From the NCBI RefSeq assembly GCF_900102685.1, contig NZ_FMZA01000026.1, positions 1-35,823 of the forward strand: a stretch of 35,823 nt of DNA, read 5' to 3'. The position numbers and the translations under genes were made by a program. Under the pieces are notes generated by a model that saw only the letters and a program-made list of their open reading frames with translations, made no database searches and was not told the origin of the DNA. The DNA is from Melghirimyces thermohalophilus (lineage in GTDB: Bacteria; Bacillota; Bacilli; Thermoactinomycetales; DSM-45169). Below, in pieces: positions 8,355-18,692 of the stretch. Within the stretch, counting starts at the first letter, position 1, and every line of letters starts with the position of its first letter.

Positions 8355-9182
8355 TCAGCGTTTCGGTTGCACCGGCTTAATCGTTCTCTCATAGAGGATG
8401 GCATTTACCTGTCCGCCTACAATCAAAATCATGGCCGACAGGTAAAACCAGACCATCAACACGATGATCCCACCAAGACCGCCGTAAAGCTGAGTCACAT
8501 CCGACATCAGCACGTAATAGGAATAGCCGACAGAGATCACCTGCCAGCCCAAGGTGGCCAGCAGCGTCCCCGGCCACACGTCCCGGGGACCGAGTCGTGC
8601 GTTGGGAGCAAAGCAATAGAGACAATAGAATACCAACAGCAGCACCAAGCTGCTCAAAAAGTAACGGATCACCACCCACATTCGAACCCAGACCATGGTC
8701 AACCCGGCCTGCAGCATCGACCATTCCACAAGCTTCAACAATACCGGCAACAAGAGGGAGATCACCATCGCCGTCACCAATCCGACCACCAAAAAAAACC
8801 GTTCTGCCATTCCCCGCCACCAGGGCCGCTCTTCTTCCACTCCGTATGCATGGTTGAGAATGCGGATGATGGAGCGAAGCCCCCTGGATGTCAGCCACAG
8901 GGTTCCCAACACGCCGAAGGAGAGGAGATTGACCCGGTGCACACCCAAAACGCTGTCCAATTGGGATTTAATCAACCCGTGGGTCCGGGGCGGGGCGTAG
9001 GGACGGATAAAATCGAGCACATGATCGGTGGAGACAGGGAGATAACCGAGCAGGGTAATCGCCACGATCAAAAACGGAAACAGGGATAAGAGGAGATAGT
9101 AGGCCAGTTGAGCGGAAAGATCGGGAACACCGTCTCTAAAGAAGCGGGTTTTCAACTCTTTCAGCAAGGTAATGGTGCTCAT
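8355..9182 (-). CDS. YihY/BrkB family membrane protein
   Basis: A 275-residue integral membrane protein with about six predicted helices. It is of the family once mislabelled ribonuclease BN. LSAQLAYYLLLSLFPFLI near the N terminus and YGGLGGIIVLMVWFYLSAMILIVGGQVNA near the C terminus are family hallmarks. The molecular function is not established; transport or envelope roles have been proposed. ATG at 9180-9182 has a weak GAAGGCGG site 7 nt upstream. It has no operon partner: the next genes upstream are dead remnants. Confidence 0.88.
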   Translation of the reverse strand: MSTITLLKELKTRFFRDGVPDLSAQLAYYLLLSLFPFLIVAITLLGYLPVSTDHVLDFIRPYAPPRTHGLIKSQLDSVLGVHRVNLLSFGVLGTLWLTSRGLRSIIRILNHAYGVEEERPWWRGMAERFFLVVGLVTAMVISLLLPVLLKLVEWSMLQAGLTMVWVRMWVVIRYFLSSLVLLLVFYCLYCFAPNARLGPRDVWPGTLLATLGWQVISVGYSYYVLMSDVTQLYGGLGGIIVLMVWFYLSAMILIVGGQVNAILYERTIKPVQPKR

Positions 9183-9243
9183 CGATCAGCCGCCTTCGTT
9201 TTTTGTTCCCATCCATATGAATTTGTCCAACGGTCTATGACAA

Positions 9244-9269
9244 ACCCAACCCCTCGCAGGGGGTTGGGT
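9244..9269 (-). terminator. Hairpin, probable terminator of the VOC remnant
   Basis: ACCCAACCCC (9244-9253) and GGGGTTGGGT (9260-9269) form a perfect 10-bp stem with a 6-nt loop. On the minus strand the stem is followed only by TTTGTC, so termination may be weak. It lies downstream of the decayed PhnB-like gene and upstream of yihY. Confidence 0.55.
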
Positions 9270-9281
9270 CGAATGGAGCGT

Positions 9282-9501
9282 CTACCTTCATACCGAAACG
9301 GAGACGATCTCATCTCCTCCAGCGGCACATCTTTGATATGCGTGGCCATCTACCCAATATGTCCAAAAGGATCGATCACACCTCTACGCCGATCCCCTTC
9401 CCGATGTTCTTCCACGGGCAGCAACTCCTTGATCGCACCGGCTGCACCCTTGATAATCATATAGGGTACCCTCTCGGGATGGCTTTTGCTTTCGACGTCA
9501 T
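9282..9501 (-). pseudogene. Degenerate VOC/PhnB-like glyoxalase-fold gene
   Basis: Minus-strand pieces in different frames match one family. An ATG at 9499-9501 behind a good GAGGGAGG site starts MTSKAKAIPRGYPI and stops. The next frame carries YMIIKGAAGAIKELLPVEEH, then GVIDPFGHIG and a stop. Directly after comes MATHIKDVPLEEM. From memory, VOC/PhnB proteins begin MTSKxKxIPxGYxxxTPYLIIKGAAxAI and end EDPFGHxWxxATHxEDVxxEEM, so both ends are recognisable while the middle (roughly 60-70 residues) is missing. It carries at least one frameshift, one premature stop and an internal deletion. It is one of three adjacent dead genes. Confidence 0.75.
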
Positions 9502-9615
9502 GTGTACCCTCCCTCTTCTCTCCTTTTCTGGTGTACGAATCTTCTGTATCCATTATAGAAAAATAAACACGCCTCCGAATTTTTCCGCAGGGGTGACTTG
9601 ACTATCATTCATCAT

Positions 9616-10260
9616 TCATAGTATTTCTTCCACCGCTTTCGGGACTAATTCCAAATCATTTCGAAGTTCATCATAGAGGGACGGGTCATCGTAAAGGAAC
9701 GAATAAAAGGTATTTGCCAGCGCATGACTGGTTGTTTCAACTCCGGCACCTCAGATGAACATCGATATTCGTACAATTGCATCATCGGTAAACCGGTCAC
9801 CATCTACCTCAACCTGGATTAAGTCCGAAATGATGTCCTCGGAGGGATTGGATCGTTTCTCCACCACAATCGGGTACAGGTATTGATAATATTCTTTGGC
9901 AGCCACTTGTTTCTTACGTTCCATATCCGCCTGGGTCTCTTTATCGTAAGGTTGGAAAAGAATATCCACCCACTTTTTAAACTGAGATCGATCCTTTACT
10001 GGGACACCAAACAATTCAGTGATCACCATACCGGGCATTGGAGCTGCCAGCGCTTGAACGATATCAACCCTTGATTCTTCTCCGATGTTTTCAATTAATT
10101 CATCTACCAATCCGTTGAATGCGAGGTTCCCAATTTCGTAGACCCCGAGGTGTAAAATAATAGAGAACGGTTTTTCTGATGCCGGGGTGGATCCAGACTG
10201 AGGTTGATACGATCCGGAGTGGTTCCTTCCTTATTTTTAGCCCACCGGACTGGTTGTTTT
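9616..10260 (-). pseudogene. Decayed bacterial cytochrome P450 gene
   Basis: Read leftward, P450 motifs occur in order but broken. KQPVRWAKNKEG and LSLDPPRHQKNRSLL lie in one frame, then YYFTPRGLRNWEPRIQRI in another, then a frameshift by one G at about 10111. After it comes a long intact stretch, VDELIENIGEESRVDIVQAL to TDDAIVRISMFI. An in-frame TGA (9751-9753) interrupts the I-helix just before GAGVETTSHALAN. The frame then ends at EEIL, before the ExxR motif and the heme-binding Cys loop, which are both absent. With three lesions and no heme ligand it cannot make a working enzyme. The 5' end meets the truncated tetR gene. Confidence 0.85.
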
Positions 10261-10292
10261 CCCTTCACTAGAGAAGTATTGATAATTGCTCA

Positions 10293-10802
10293 ATGCTTCT
10301 TTCACATTTTCAACGTGCCACGATCCATCGGGTCACCTTTTATTCCCATTATCGAGACATTCCCGATTTGGTGAACAAGATGGCTGACGAAATGGCCGAT
10401 CAACTTTCTGCCATTTTGCAGAAATCACCGGGTGAAGCGAACGCCTCCACTGGAGATGGAGAGTGGGAGATGACGATATGGATCCACTTTCTCGAGCATA
10501 TAGCGAAACAGGCAAATTTTTATCGAGTCATCCTCGCCTCTAAGCGAATCCCTATCTTTAGAGACCGTTTATTAAAGTTGCTGACGGACATGATCGTGAC
10601 CTGGATCGAAACAAAGGAACGCGACTCTTTGATGCTGAACATGGGCATTAAAAAAGACTTTTTGATTTGGTACGCTTCTCCCGCTTTGTTAGGTACTAGC
10701 ACAGCCTGGCTGCAAAACGATATGCCCTATACCCCCTCCTTTCTCGCTAAACAATTTTCTATCCTTCACCAGCGAGGACTTAAAAAGGATTTTAGCAACT
10801 AA
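10293..10802 (+). pseudogene. N-terminally truncated TetR-family regulator
   Basis: The 169-residue frame carries RATIHRVTFYSHYRDIPDLVNKMADE at its start. This is the second half of a TetR helix-turn-helix (the usual pattern is RAxINRxTFYxHYxDKxDLL). The rest resembles the Firmicutes-type TetR ligand-binding domain (FYRVILASKRIPIFRDRLLKLL). The first 30 or so residues, including the first DNA-binding helices, are missing: the frame is closed by a TAG at 10269 and the upstream sequence does not encode them. It was probably the divergent regulator of the P450 gene. A truncated protein could still be made from ATG 10293, though no ribosome site is evident, and DNA binding is unlikely. Confidence 0.7.
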
Positions 10803-10830
10803 AAAACCCCGCGGGATTCCCGCGGGGTTT
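10801..10830 (-). terminator. Terminator after groEL (bidirectional)
   Basis: AAACCCCGCGGG (10804-10815) and CCCGCGGGGTTT (10819-10830) form a 12-bp stem with loop ATT. On the minus strand it ends in TTTTTTAG, strong for groEL; on the plus strand it ends in TTTC and can also stop the tetR remnant. Confidence 0.93.
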
Positions 10831-10852
10831 CTTGGAAAGGACAGGGGCTGAT

Positions 10853-12529
<1,677 letters not shown>

Positions 12530-12560
12530 TTATTGAAGACAGAGAACCGGGGTCAAAAGT

Positions 12561-12842
12561 TTAGTCGAGAACAGCCAGAATATCGCTTTCCCGCAAGATG
12601 AGATATTCCGTCTCGCCAACTTTCACTTCGGTACCCGCATATTTCGAAAAGATCACCCGGTCGCCTTGTTTCACTTCCAGTTCCACTTTTTGTCCGTTTT
12701 CATAGCGGCCGGTACCCACGGCGACTACTTCGCCTTCCTGGGGCTTTTCCTTGGCCGTTTCCGGTAGTACAATACCGCTGGCCGTTTTTTCTTCTTTCTC
12801 GATAGCTTGAAGTACGACTCGATCCCCTAACGGTTTGATCAT
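12561..12842 (-). CDS. groES: Co-chaperonin GroES (Hsp10)
   Basis: A 93-residue lid subunit of the chaperonin. It begins [12 protein letters not shown], has the [17 protein letters not shown] mobile loop region that contacts GroEL, and ends [13 protein letters not shown] at 12840-12842 is chosen by AAGGAGG 10 nt upstream and by family length; the open frame extends 53 codons further through CIRCE and the promoter, which is not coding. It is first in the groES-groEL operon. Confidence 0.99.
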   Translation of the reverse strand: MIKPLGDRVVLQAIEKEEKTASGIVLPETAKEKPQEGEVVAVGTGRYENGQKVELEVKQGDRVIFSKYAGTEVKVGETEYLILRESDILAVLD

Positions 12843-12880
12843 CGTCAGACACCCTCCTTCATGAGGTGAATGGTTTCCTG

Positions 12881-12907
12881 TTAGCACTCGCCTAACGTGA
12901 GTGCTAA
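12881..12907 (-). promoter_or_regulatory. CIRCE operator (HrcA binding site)
   Basis: A perfect CIRCE element: TTAGCACTC (12881-12889), a 9-nt spacer, and GAGTGCTAA (12899-12907). HrcA repressor binds it and releases on heat stress. It lies just downstream of the predicted start of transcription and 38 nt before groES. hrcA is not in this window. Confidence 0.99.
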
Positions 12908-12918
12908 CACCAATTATA

Positions 12919-12947
12919 ATAATAGCGATCCCATTTCCGTTTTGCAA
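12919..12947 (-). promoter_or_regulatory. Promoter of groES-groEL
   Basis: On the minus strand TTGCAA (12947-12942), 17 nt, then TATTAT (12924-12919). An overlapping TATAAT follows at 12918-12913. The start would fall at about 12912, immediately before CIRCE, so bound HrcA would block the promoter. Confidence 0.85.
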
Positions 12948-13132
12948 GACCTTCCCCGCAAAAAATTCCTTTGGAATCGCCGGGTGTGTATCGAGGCTCA
13001 CTTGCCGATGCGATGCCCTTTTTCAGCTTGTGGTTTCCTCTGAAAATCAAGGCTTGGTGCGTATCCTCCGCAAGTGAAAAAGCTTCGCCCCCTGCACTTC
13101 ACCAGTGAGGCTGAAGCCCATGGTCAGCCGGT

Positions 13133-13927
13133 TTACCAGCCGTCTTCCAGATTCGATTTCTCTCGTTCCTGCCATGTGCGCTCCCATTCTTCATCTTCCT
13201 CCTGAATGCGGCGATAAACCCGGGAAGACAGCCAGATACTAACCTCATAGAGCAGAATCAAAGGGATGGCCACCAACACATTGCTGACAAAGTCTGGCGG
13301 AGTGACAAAGGCTGCCAGCACCACCATCAGCAGATAAGCGAAGCGGCGGGCTTTACGTAACAGATCAGGGTTCAAGATCCGAATCCGGGTCAAAAAGAGG
13401 ATCACAACCGGCAACTCAAACAACAAGGCGATCGGAAAGACCACCCGAAACAGAAACCGGAAAAACTCATACATCCCATAGGTTTCTGTTGCTCCCAAGC
13501 TGGAAGTTAGCACAAACATGAAATTGAGGAGAAAAGGAAACACCCAGAAGTAGCCGAAGAACAATCCGAGAATAAAGAGTCCAGCGGCAAAGGGAATATA
13601 ACTTAAGGTCGCTTTTTGCTCCCGGGGCGTCAGTCCCGGCCGGACAAACTGCCAGGCCTGATACAACGCTATCGGCATCGTAAAGGTGACTGCCACTACA
13701 AAGGCGAACTGCATATAGATGCTGAGGGCTTCCCCCGGCGAAAAGATGTGTAGCTCCAATGTCTCCTTCAAGTTACCTTGAAGAATATCCTCTTTCATAA
13801 ACTCGATGATCGGCTTGGCGAAGAAGAAGCCCACCATCAGCATAATCACAAAGGCCCCAAAAACAATGAGCATCCGGGACCGCATTTCATTCAAATGTTT
13901 TGTCCAGTGCTGTTGATCGCCGCTCAT
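13133..13927 (-). CDS. tatC: Sec-independent translocase subunit TatC
   Basis: A 264-residue TatC with six predicted helices that recognises twin-arginine signal peptides. The cytoplasmic N-terminal motif is HLNEMRSRM (family HLxELRxRL), the first periplasmic loop has FSPGEALSIYMQ, and FVTPPDFVSN is the conserved TPPD loop. The C terminus is an acidic/basic cytoplasmic tail. ATG 13927 has GAGGG 8 nt upstream. It follows rex by 44 nt, the same neighbour as in B. subtilis. There the TatA gene lies between them, but no tatA fits in this 44-nt gap, so TatA must be encoded elsewhere. Confidence 0.97.
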   Translation of the reverse strand: MSGDQQHWTKHLNEMRSRMLIVFGAFVIMLMVGFFFAKPIIEFMKEDILQGNLKETLELHIFSPGEALSIYMQFAFVVAVTFTMPIALYQAWQFVRPGLTPREQKATLSYIPFAAGLFILGLFFGYFWVFPFLLNFMFVLTSSLGATETYGMYEFFRFLFRVVFPIALLFELPVVILFLTRIRILNPDLLRKARRFAYLLMVVLAAFVTPPDFVSNVLVAIPLILLYEVSIWLSSRVYRRIQEEDEEWERTWQEREKSNLEDGW

Positions 13928-13971
13928 CTTTTGTACCCTCTTCCTTTTGCCTCTCGGATTTTACTGTATAG

Positions 13972-14658
13972 TTAATCGTCCTCCGGGAAGAGATCTTCCT
14001 CTTTAAACGGACCGTCCTCTTCCGGCGGAAAATGCTTCAGAAAATAGATCAGCGTCTGCAGTTCGATGGTAAGGTCGATGTTGTGCAACCGGACTGTGCG
14101 GGGGACGGTCAGCCGAGCCGGGGTAAAATTGAGAATCCCCCGGATTCCCGCATCGACGATCTGATCGGTTATCGACTGGGCCACACCGGCAGGGACGGTC
14201 AGGATGGCCACCTCGACGCCATGCAGTTGGCATACTTCGGCGAAACGATCCATCGCATAGACGGAAATCCCATCCACTTCCGTCCCCACCTTGGTCGGAT
14301 CGGTATCGAATCCGGCCACAATCTTTGTACTGTGACTCCGGTAGAAGTTGTATCCTAACAGCGCTGTACCCAGATGACCCACTCCCACCAGGACCACATT
14401 AGTCACTTCGTCCTGGCGCAAGAAGTCGCGAAGAAACTGCAACAAATAATGGACGTTATAACCATACCCCTTTTTACCCAGCTCACCCAGATAGGAAAAA
14501 TCCCGGCGGATGGTAGCAGGGTCGATTTGCAAGGCGTCGCTCAGCTGTGCCGAGGAAACCCGCTTTTTTCCGATGGCGTACAGCTTCTCTAAGTATCGAT
14601 AATACAACGGCAAACGTTTGGCCGTCACCTGGGGAATTTTGATATCTGACAATCTCAT
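13972..14658 (-). CDS. rex: Redox-sensing transcriptional repressor Rex
   Basis: A 228-residue homodimeric repressor that senses the NADH/NAD+ ratio. The winged-helix N terminus contains [26 protein letters not shown] and [22 protein letters not shown]. The Rossmann domain has GVGHLG (92-97), and NFTPARL and YFLKH are C-terminal hallmarks. ATG at 14656-14658 is given, but the only Shine-Dalgarno (GGGAGG) lies one base before it; a TTG two codons on (14650-14652) has ideal spacing and may be the true start. It lies between the MoeA-like gene and tatC. A Rex-like operator precedes the upstream gene, suggesting autoregulation. Confidence 0.97.
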   Translation of the reverse strand: MRLSDIKIPQVTAKRLPLYYRYLEKLYAIGKKRVSSAQLSDALQIDPATIRRDFSYLGELGKKGYGYNVHYLLQFLRDFLRQDEVTNVVLVGVGHLGTALLGYNFYRSHSTKIVAGFDTDPTKVGTEVDGISVYAMDRFAEVCQLHGVEVAILTVPAGVAQSITDQIVDAGIRGILNFTPARLTVPRTVRLHNIDLTIELQTLIYFLKHFPPEEDGPFKEEDLFPEDD

Positions 14659-14727
14659 GCCTCCCTGCCCGCAGGTCTGGTTTCCCTGTAAATGGAAAAA
14701 TGGCTTGTAATGATAGGTCTCAAGCGG

Positions 14728-15723
14728 TCAGCAGGAATGGAGTCCGCCGTAACCGAGACGGGTCACATCTTCCCGACGCACCTTTTCACCAGCGAGAATC
14801 CGGGGCAGAAAAACGTCAAAGGATGTATGTGCATCGTGAATCACGCATCCGGGAAGACCCAACACCGGCACTTCCCGGTAGTAAGCAATCATCAACATGG
14901 AGCCGGGAAGCATCGGTGTCCCGTAACTAACTACTTCCGCTCCCAACCCTGCAATCGCTCCCGGTGTTCGGTCATCGGGGTCGACAGACATGCCTCCAGT
15001 GACCAGAACCAAATCCGCCCCTCGATCTACGAAGGAACGGATTTGAGCCTGAATCCATTCCTTGTCATCACCAGCCAAGGTTTGCCCCATCACAACAGAG
15101 CCGTATGCCTGCAGTTTTTCCTGGATCACCGGGCCGAATCGGTCCCGGATTCGTCCGTGATAAATCTCACTGCCTGTAGTAACCACGCCTACCTGTAGTT
15201 TGCGGAAGGGATGGACTTCCACCACAGGACGATCCGCCGCTCGGGCGATCGCTTTCACCGACTGGATCCGGTCCTCAGGATAAATCAATGGGATCACCCT
15301 GGAGGCAGCAACCGGCTGTCCCTCGGTGACAGGCACATCTGATGGCAGTGTGGAGACCACCGCCTGCTCCACTTCATTGATCGCATGTACGCGGGACGCA
15401 TCCACCTTTAGCAAACCATCGATGTCAGCGGAAAGAGTCACCTTTCCTTCCCGAGGCTTGGTCAGGGACGTCCGGGAACCGCTGACGGCTCGGGCGATGG
15501 ATAAAGCCGCATCATTTTCGTGCATCTCACCCGGCGCCAATTCCATCACATAGATATGTTCCTTACCGATGGAGAGAAAATCATCAATCTCATCTTCCTG
15601 GATGATATGACCTTTGCGAAACAAGGGTCCTTTATAGCGACCGGGCAAAACCTGAGTTAAGTCGTGTGCCAACACCATCCCTACCGCCTCTGTCACAGGC
15701 ACTTCCTTTAACGAACTTTTCAC
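14728..15723 (-). CDS. MoeA-like molybdopterin-binding protein
   Basis: A 331-residue protein of the short MoeA-like kind. After an N-terminal part (PVTEAVGMVLAHDLTQVLPG) comes the molybdopterin-binding (MoCF) domain from about residue 175, with VGVVTTGSEIYHG, VLVTGGMSVDPDDRTPGAI and VLGLPGCVIHDAHTSFDVFLP. It is shorter than true MoeA and different from the full MoeA at 33516-35378, so it is unlikely to be the main Mo-insertion enzyme. Proteins like it occur in many Firmicutes with unclear function. The start is GTG 15723 behind AAAGGGGGGGG. It is the first gene of a probable operon with rex and tatC; its leader carries a Rex-like site. Confidence 0.8.
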   Translation of the reverse strand: MKSSLKEVPVTEAVGMVLAHDLTQVLPGRYKGPLFRKGHIIQEDEIDDFLSIGKEHIYVMELAPGEMHENDAALSIARAVSGSRTSLTKPREGKVTLSADIDGLLKVDASRVHAINEVEQAVVSTLPSDVPVTEGQPVAASRVIPLIYPEDRIQSVKAIARAADRPVVEVHPFRKLQVGVVTTGSEIYHGRIRDRFGPVIQEKLQAYGSVVMGQTLAGDDKEWIQAQIRSFVDRGADLVLVTGGMSVDPDDRTPGAIAGLGAEVVSYGTPMLPGSMLMIAYYREVPVLGLPGCVIHDAHTSFDVFLPRILAGEKVRREDVTRLGYGGLHSC

Positions 15724-15777
15724 CCTCAGCCCCCCCCTTTCATTTTACTCTTTACGAGTACAGCCAAGGCCGTCTTT

Positions 15778-15816
15778 ATTGTAACAACGCCGATTTCCAT
15801 GTGTATAGATTCACAA
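15778..15816 (-). promoter_or_regulatory. Probable promoter with Rex-like operator
   Basis: The minus strand reads TTGTGAATCTATACACAT (15816-15799). One half matches the Rex consensus TTGTGAA exactly and the other half (TACACAT against TTCACAA) has two mismatches. A TACACA inside this site, 16 nt and TACAAT (15783-15778) form a plausible promoter, so Rex would cover the -35. The downstream genes include rex itself. Confidence 0.5.
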
Positions 15817-15960
15817 GACGCTTAACCGTCTTCACGTCTGCGCGCAGATAAAGGAACAACGGTGAAAATGAGGTCGATGGTATCAGGGGGATTCTCGTCC
15901 TCGAAATATTATTCCCTTATCCTGTGAAAGACAGCCCGCCCCATTACGAGTTGCCTTTCT

Positions 15961-16536
15961 TTATTCTTCTGAGATCCGAATCCCATCCGGTGTAGCCACC
16001 GCGTGGAGGGGCTGATCGTGAGCTTCTGGATAGACCGTGGCCACCAGTTGAAAAGCGTATGCCGCTCCGACCCGTGCCACATGGGATCCCGCTCCGGAAA
16101 AAAACCGGTCATAATAACCCCCTCCGTACCCCAGGCGATAACCGCGTCGATCAAAACCGAGCCCTGGTACGATCGCCAGCTCCAGCTCTTCCGGTAAGAC
16201 TCGGTAACGATCTTCCGGCTTCGGCTCCATAATTCCGTAGGCTCCGCGGGTCAAATCACCGAAGCTGGTAAGGGCATACAATTCCAGAGAACGACTGCCG
16301 GGAATCGCCCGAGGCAGCACCACCTTTTTTCCAGCCCGCCAGCTCGCCTCGATCAGCGACCGGATATCCACTTCACCCTTGTGGGGCATATAACAGAGAA
16401 TCACCCCTGCGTTCCGGTACATCGGGTCTTCTTGCAACCGATCACAGATGGCGATGGACTGCTTCTGGGCCTCTCCCTCGTCCAAGGCGCTTCGTTCGGC
16501 CAACAATCGCCTGCGCAGCTCCCCCTTTTTGCTCAC
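15961..16536 (-). CDS. 5-formyltetrahydrofolate cyclo-ligase
   Basis: A 191-residue enzyme that converts 5-formyl-THF to 5,10-methenyl-THF using ATP, returning a dead-end folate to one-carbon metabolism. The family signatures are LCYMPHKGEVDIRSLI, VVLPRAIPGSRSLELY, GIMEPKPED and the strongly conserved PGLGFDRRGYRLGYGGGYYDRF. GTG at 16534-16536 is chosen because GGAGG lies 7 nt upstream; an ATG eight codons before overlaps that site. It lies about 240 nt upstream of the MoeA-like gene and is probably a separate unit. The gap 15724-15960 holds only the promoter/operator described. Confidence 0.94.
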   Translation of the reverse strand: MSKKGELRRRLLAERSALDEGEAQKQSIAICDRLQEDPMYRNAGVILCYMPHKGEVDIRSLIEASWRAGKKVVLPRAIPGSRSLELYALTSFGDLTRGAYGIMEPKPEDRYRVLPEELELAIVPGLGFDRRGYRLGYGGGYYDRFFSGAGSHVARVGAAYAFQLVATVYPEAHDQPLHAVATPDGIRISEE

Positions 16537-16630
16537 CTTCTCCCCTCCTCTCCAACCCATCGTTTAAACTGATTGTATCATAATCCGTCCCTGTCGCCTG
16601 ACACGTCTTTTTTCCTGTCGCCCCATGGGA

Positions 16631-16636
16631 TATAAT
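16631..16636 (+). promoter_or_regulatory. -10 box of the ABC-F gene promoter
   Basis: A perfect TATAAT lies about 38 nt before the start codon. No good -35 is seen at the right distance (only a T-rich stretch around 16607-16613), so the promoter call is tentative. Confidence 0.45.
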
Positions 16637-16674
16637 GGATTCGTCCTGTCGGTCTGACGGAAGAGGTGAATAGA

Positions 16675-18582
16675 TTGAGCATCCTGCAAGTCAATCATGT
16701 GGTTAAATCCTTCGGCTCCACTCCTATTTTAAACGGGGTGAGTCTTAAAGTGGAAGAAAAGGAACGGGTGGGTCTGATCGGTCCCAACGGGGCAGGCAAA
16801 TCCACCCTGTTAAAAGTGATCACCTCCCGCATCCCCGCTGACAGCGGGGAGATTCACCTTCATAAACAGGCTCGTATCGGTTACCTCGCCCAGGCGATGG
16901 AACCGGAATCGGCCGGCACCGTATGGGAGGAGACGATGCGGGCATTCACCGGTCTCAGAGAAATGGAAGTCCGTCTGCGGAAATTGGAAGGGGAGATGAG
17001 CCAAGAAGCGGTCTTCTCCGACGAAAAACGCTTCCAACAGGTAACGGAAACTTACGCCCAACTGCAGGCAACCTTCGAACGGGCCGGTGGATACGAATAT
17101 GAAACCCGGGCCCGGGGCGCCTTGACCGGGCTAGGGTTAGGGCATCTCGATTGGCATGAGACCCCGGTCAGCGCATTAAGCGGGGGTCAAAAAACCCGGC
17201 TCGCTCTCGCCCGTCTGCTGTTGGAACAGCCCGACCTGATCATCCTGGACGAGCCGACGAACTACCTGGATATGGATGCCCTCGCCTGGCTGGAACAAAC
17301 CCTGGAAACTTACCCCGGGGCCCTGTTGGTCGTCTCCCACGATCGGTTTTTCCTGGACCGAGTCGTCACCGTGATCTACGAACTGGACCGACACCAGACC
17401 ACCCGCTATCCGGGCAATTACTCCGCTTACGTCCGCCAGCGGGAAGAAAGACGGGCCCAGTGGGAACAAGCCTATCAACAGCAGCAGGAAGAGATCCAAC
17501 GGATGGAAGACTTTGTGCAGCGCAACCTGGCCCGCGCTTCCACCAGCAAACGGGCGCAAAGCCGTCGAAAAGCCCTGGAAAAAATGGAGCGTATCGAAAA
17601 ACCTCCCGGCGACCGGAATCGAGCGGCGATCCGCTTTGAACCCAAGGTCACCAGTGGACGGGAGGTGCTTAAGGCGGAAGAGCTCTCCGTCGGTTATCAC
17701 CCTGGCCAGCCGTTGCTCCGTAACGTGAACCTGGAGTTGAAACGGGGCGACCGGGTCGCCCTCCTCGGACCCAACGGCACAGGAAAATCCACTCTGTTGA
17801 AAACCCTTGCCGGTCAACTGGAGCCTCTTTCCGGCGAGATTCACCTGGGCACAAAAGTATCGGTGGATATGTACGACCAGGAACAGGCGGCGCTCAAGGG
17901 GCAGAACACGGTGTTGGAAGAGGTGTGGGCCGCCCATCCCACCATGGACCAAACCCAGGTACGGACTTATTTAGGGCAATTCCTCTTCAGCGACGATGAG
18001 GTGTTTAAGAAAGTATCCAGCTTGTCCGGAGGGGAGAAGGCCCGCCTTTCTCTGTTAAAACGTCTTCTCAATCGGGGCAACCTGCTGCTGATGGATGAGC
18101 CGACCAACCATCTGGATACCGACAGCAAAGAGCGGTTGGAGGAAGGGTTGGATTCCTTCTCCGGAACGCTGTTGTTCGTCTCCCATGACCGGTATTTTAT
18201 CAATCGGCTGGCCAATCGGATCTGGGAGGTCCACGGGGGAGGGATCCGCGTTTTTGAGGGCAATTACGAAGCGTATCGAGAAGAGCGCCGAAAAGCCGCG
18301 GCACCCTCAGATGCTCCCGCCCCCACCCGCTCCCCTTTCCGCGACCGAAACCGGCAAAAACGGGCCCAAGAACGAGAACAGCGAAACCTGCGGCGGGAGG
18401 CGACTCGACTGGAAGAAGAGATTCGATCTCTGGAAGAGGAAAAAATCCGGCTACAGGAAGAGCTTTGCCAGGAGGAGATTTACAGCAACCCCGAAGAAAG
18501 CATCCCTCGGCAGCGGCGTCTGGATGAATTGGAAGGAACGATCCAGGAAAAAACGGAACGCTGGCTGGAGATTGCGGAATAA
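16675..18582 (+). CDS. ABC-F family ATPase, YdiF type
   Basis: A 635-residue soluble protein with two ABC ATPase domains and no membrane segment. Walker A GPNGAGKST (about residue 36) and GPNGTGKST (about 365), signatures LSGGQKTRLALA and LSGGEKARLSLL, and Walker B LIILDEPTNYLD and LLLMDEPTNHLD are all intact. The charged linker between domains (YQQQQEEIQRMEDFVQRNLARASTSKRAQSR, in two parts) is the P-site tRNA interaction motif. A C-terminal coiled coil (about 560-630) follows. Such proteins bind the ribosome and act in translation or antibiotic protection. The start is TTG 16675, with AGAGG 8 nt upstream; GTG 16666 is an alternative. It is isolated from tsaD, its neighbour in B. subtilis. 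Confidence 0.93.
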   Translation: MSILQVNHVVKSFGSTPILNGVSLKVEEKERVGLIGPNGAGKSTLLKVITSRIPADSGEIHLHKQARIGYLAQAMEPESAGTVWEETMRAFTGLREMEVRLRKLEGEMSQEAVFSDEKRFQQVTETYAQLQATFERAGGYEYETRARGALTGLGLGHLDWHETPVSALSGGQKTRLALARLLLEQPDLIILDEPTNYLDMDALAWLEQTLETYPGALLVVSHDRFFLDRVVTVIYELDRHQTTRYPGNYSAYVRQREERRAQWEQAYQQQQEEIQRMEDFVQRNLARASTSKRAQSRRKALEKMERIEKPPGDRNRAAIRFEPKVTSGREVLKAEELSVGYHPGQPLLRNVNLELKRGDRVALLGPNGTGKSTLLKTLAGQLEPLSGEIHLGTKVSVDMYDQEQAALKGQNTVLEEVWAAHPTMDQTQVRTYLGQFLFSDDEVFKKVSSLSGGEKARLSLLKRLLNRGNLLLMDEPTNHLDTDSKERLEEGLDSFSGTLLFVSHDRYFINRLANRIWEVHGGGIRVFEGNYEAYREERRKAAAPSDAPAPTRSPFRDRNRQKRAQEREQRNLRREATRLEEEIRSLEEEKIRLQEELCQEEIYSNPEESIPRQRRLDELEGTIQEKTERWLEIAE

Positions 18583-18583
18583 C

Positions 18584-18615
18584 ACAGTCACCCGAAAAGG
18601 GGGGCTGTTTTTTTG
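18584..18615 (+). terminator. Terminator of the ABC-F gene
   Basis: ACAGTC-A-CCC (18584-18593) pairs with GGG-G-GGCTGT (18599-18608), with one A-G mismatch and a G-T pair. The loop is GAAAA and seven T follow. It starts right after the stop codon. Confidence 0.85.
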
Positions 18616-18692
18616 GTTTTTTCGGGGATTCCATAAACCAAGTGAAAATGGCATCCTATTAAAGAGACCCAACACGGAGGAGGAATTGGACA

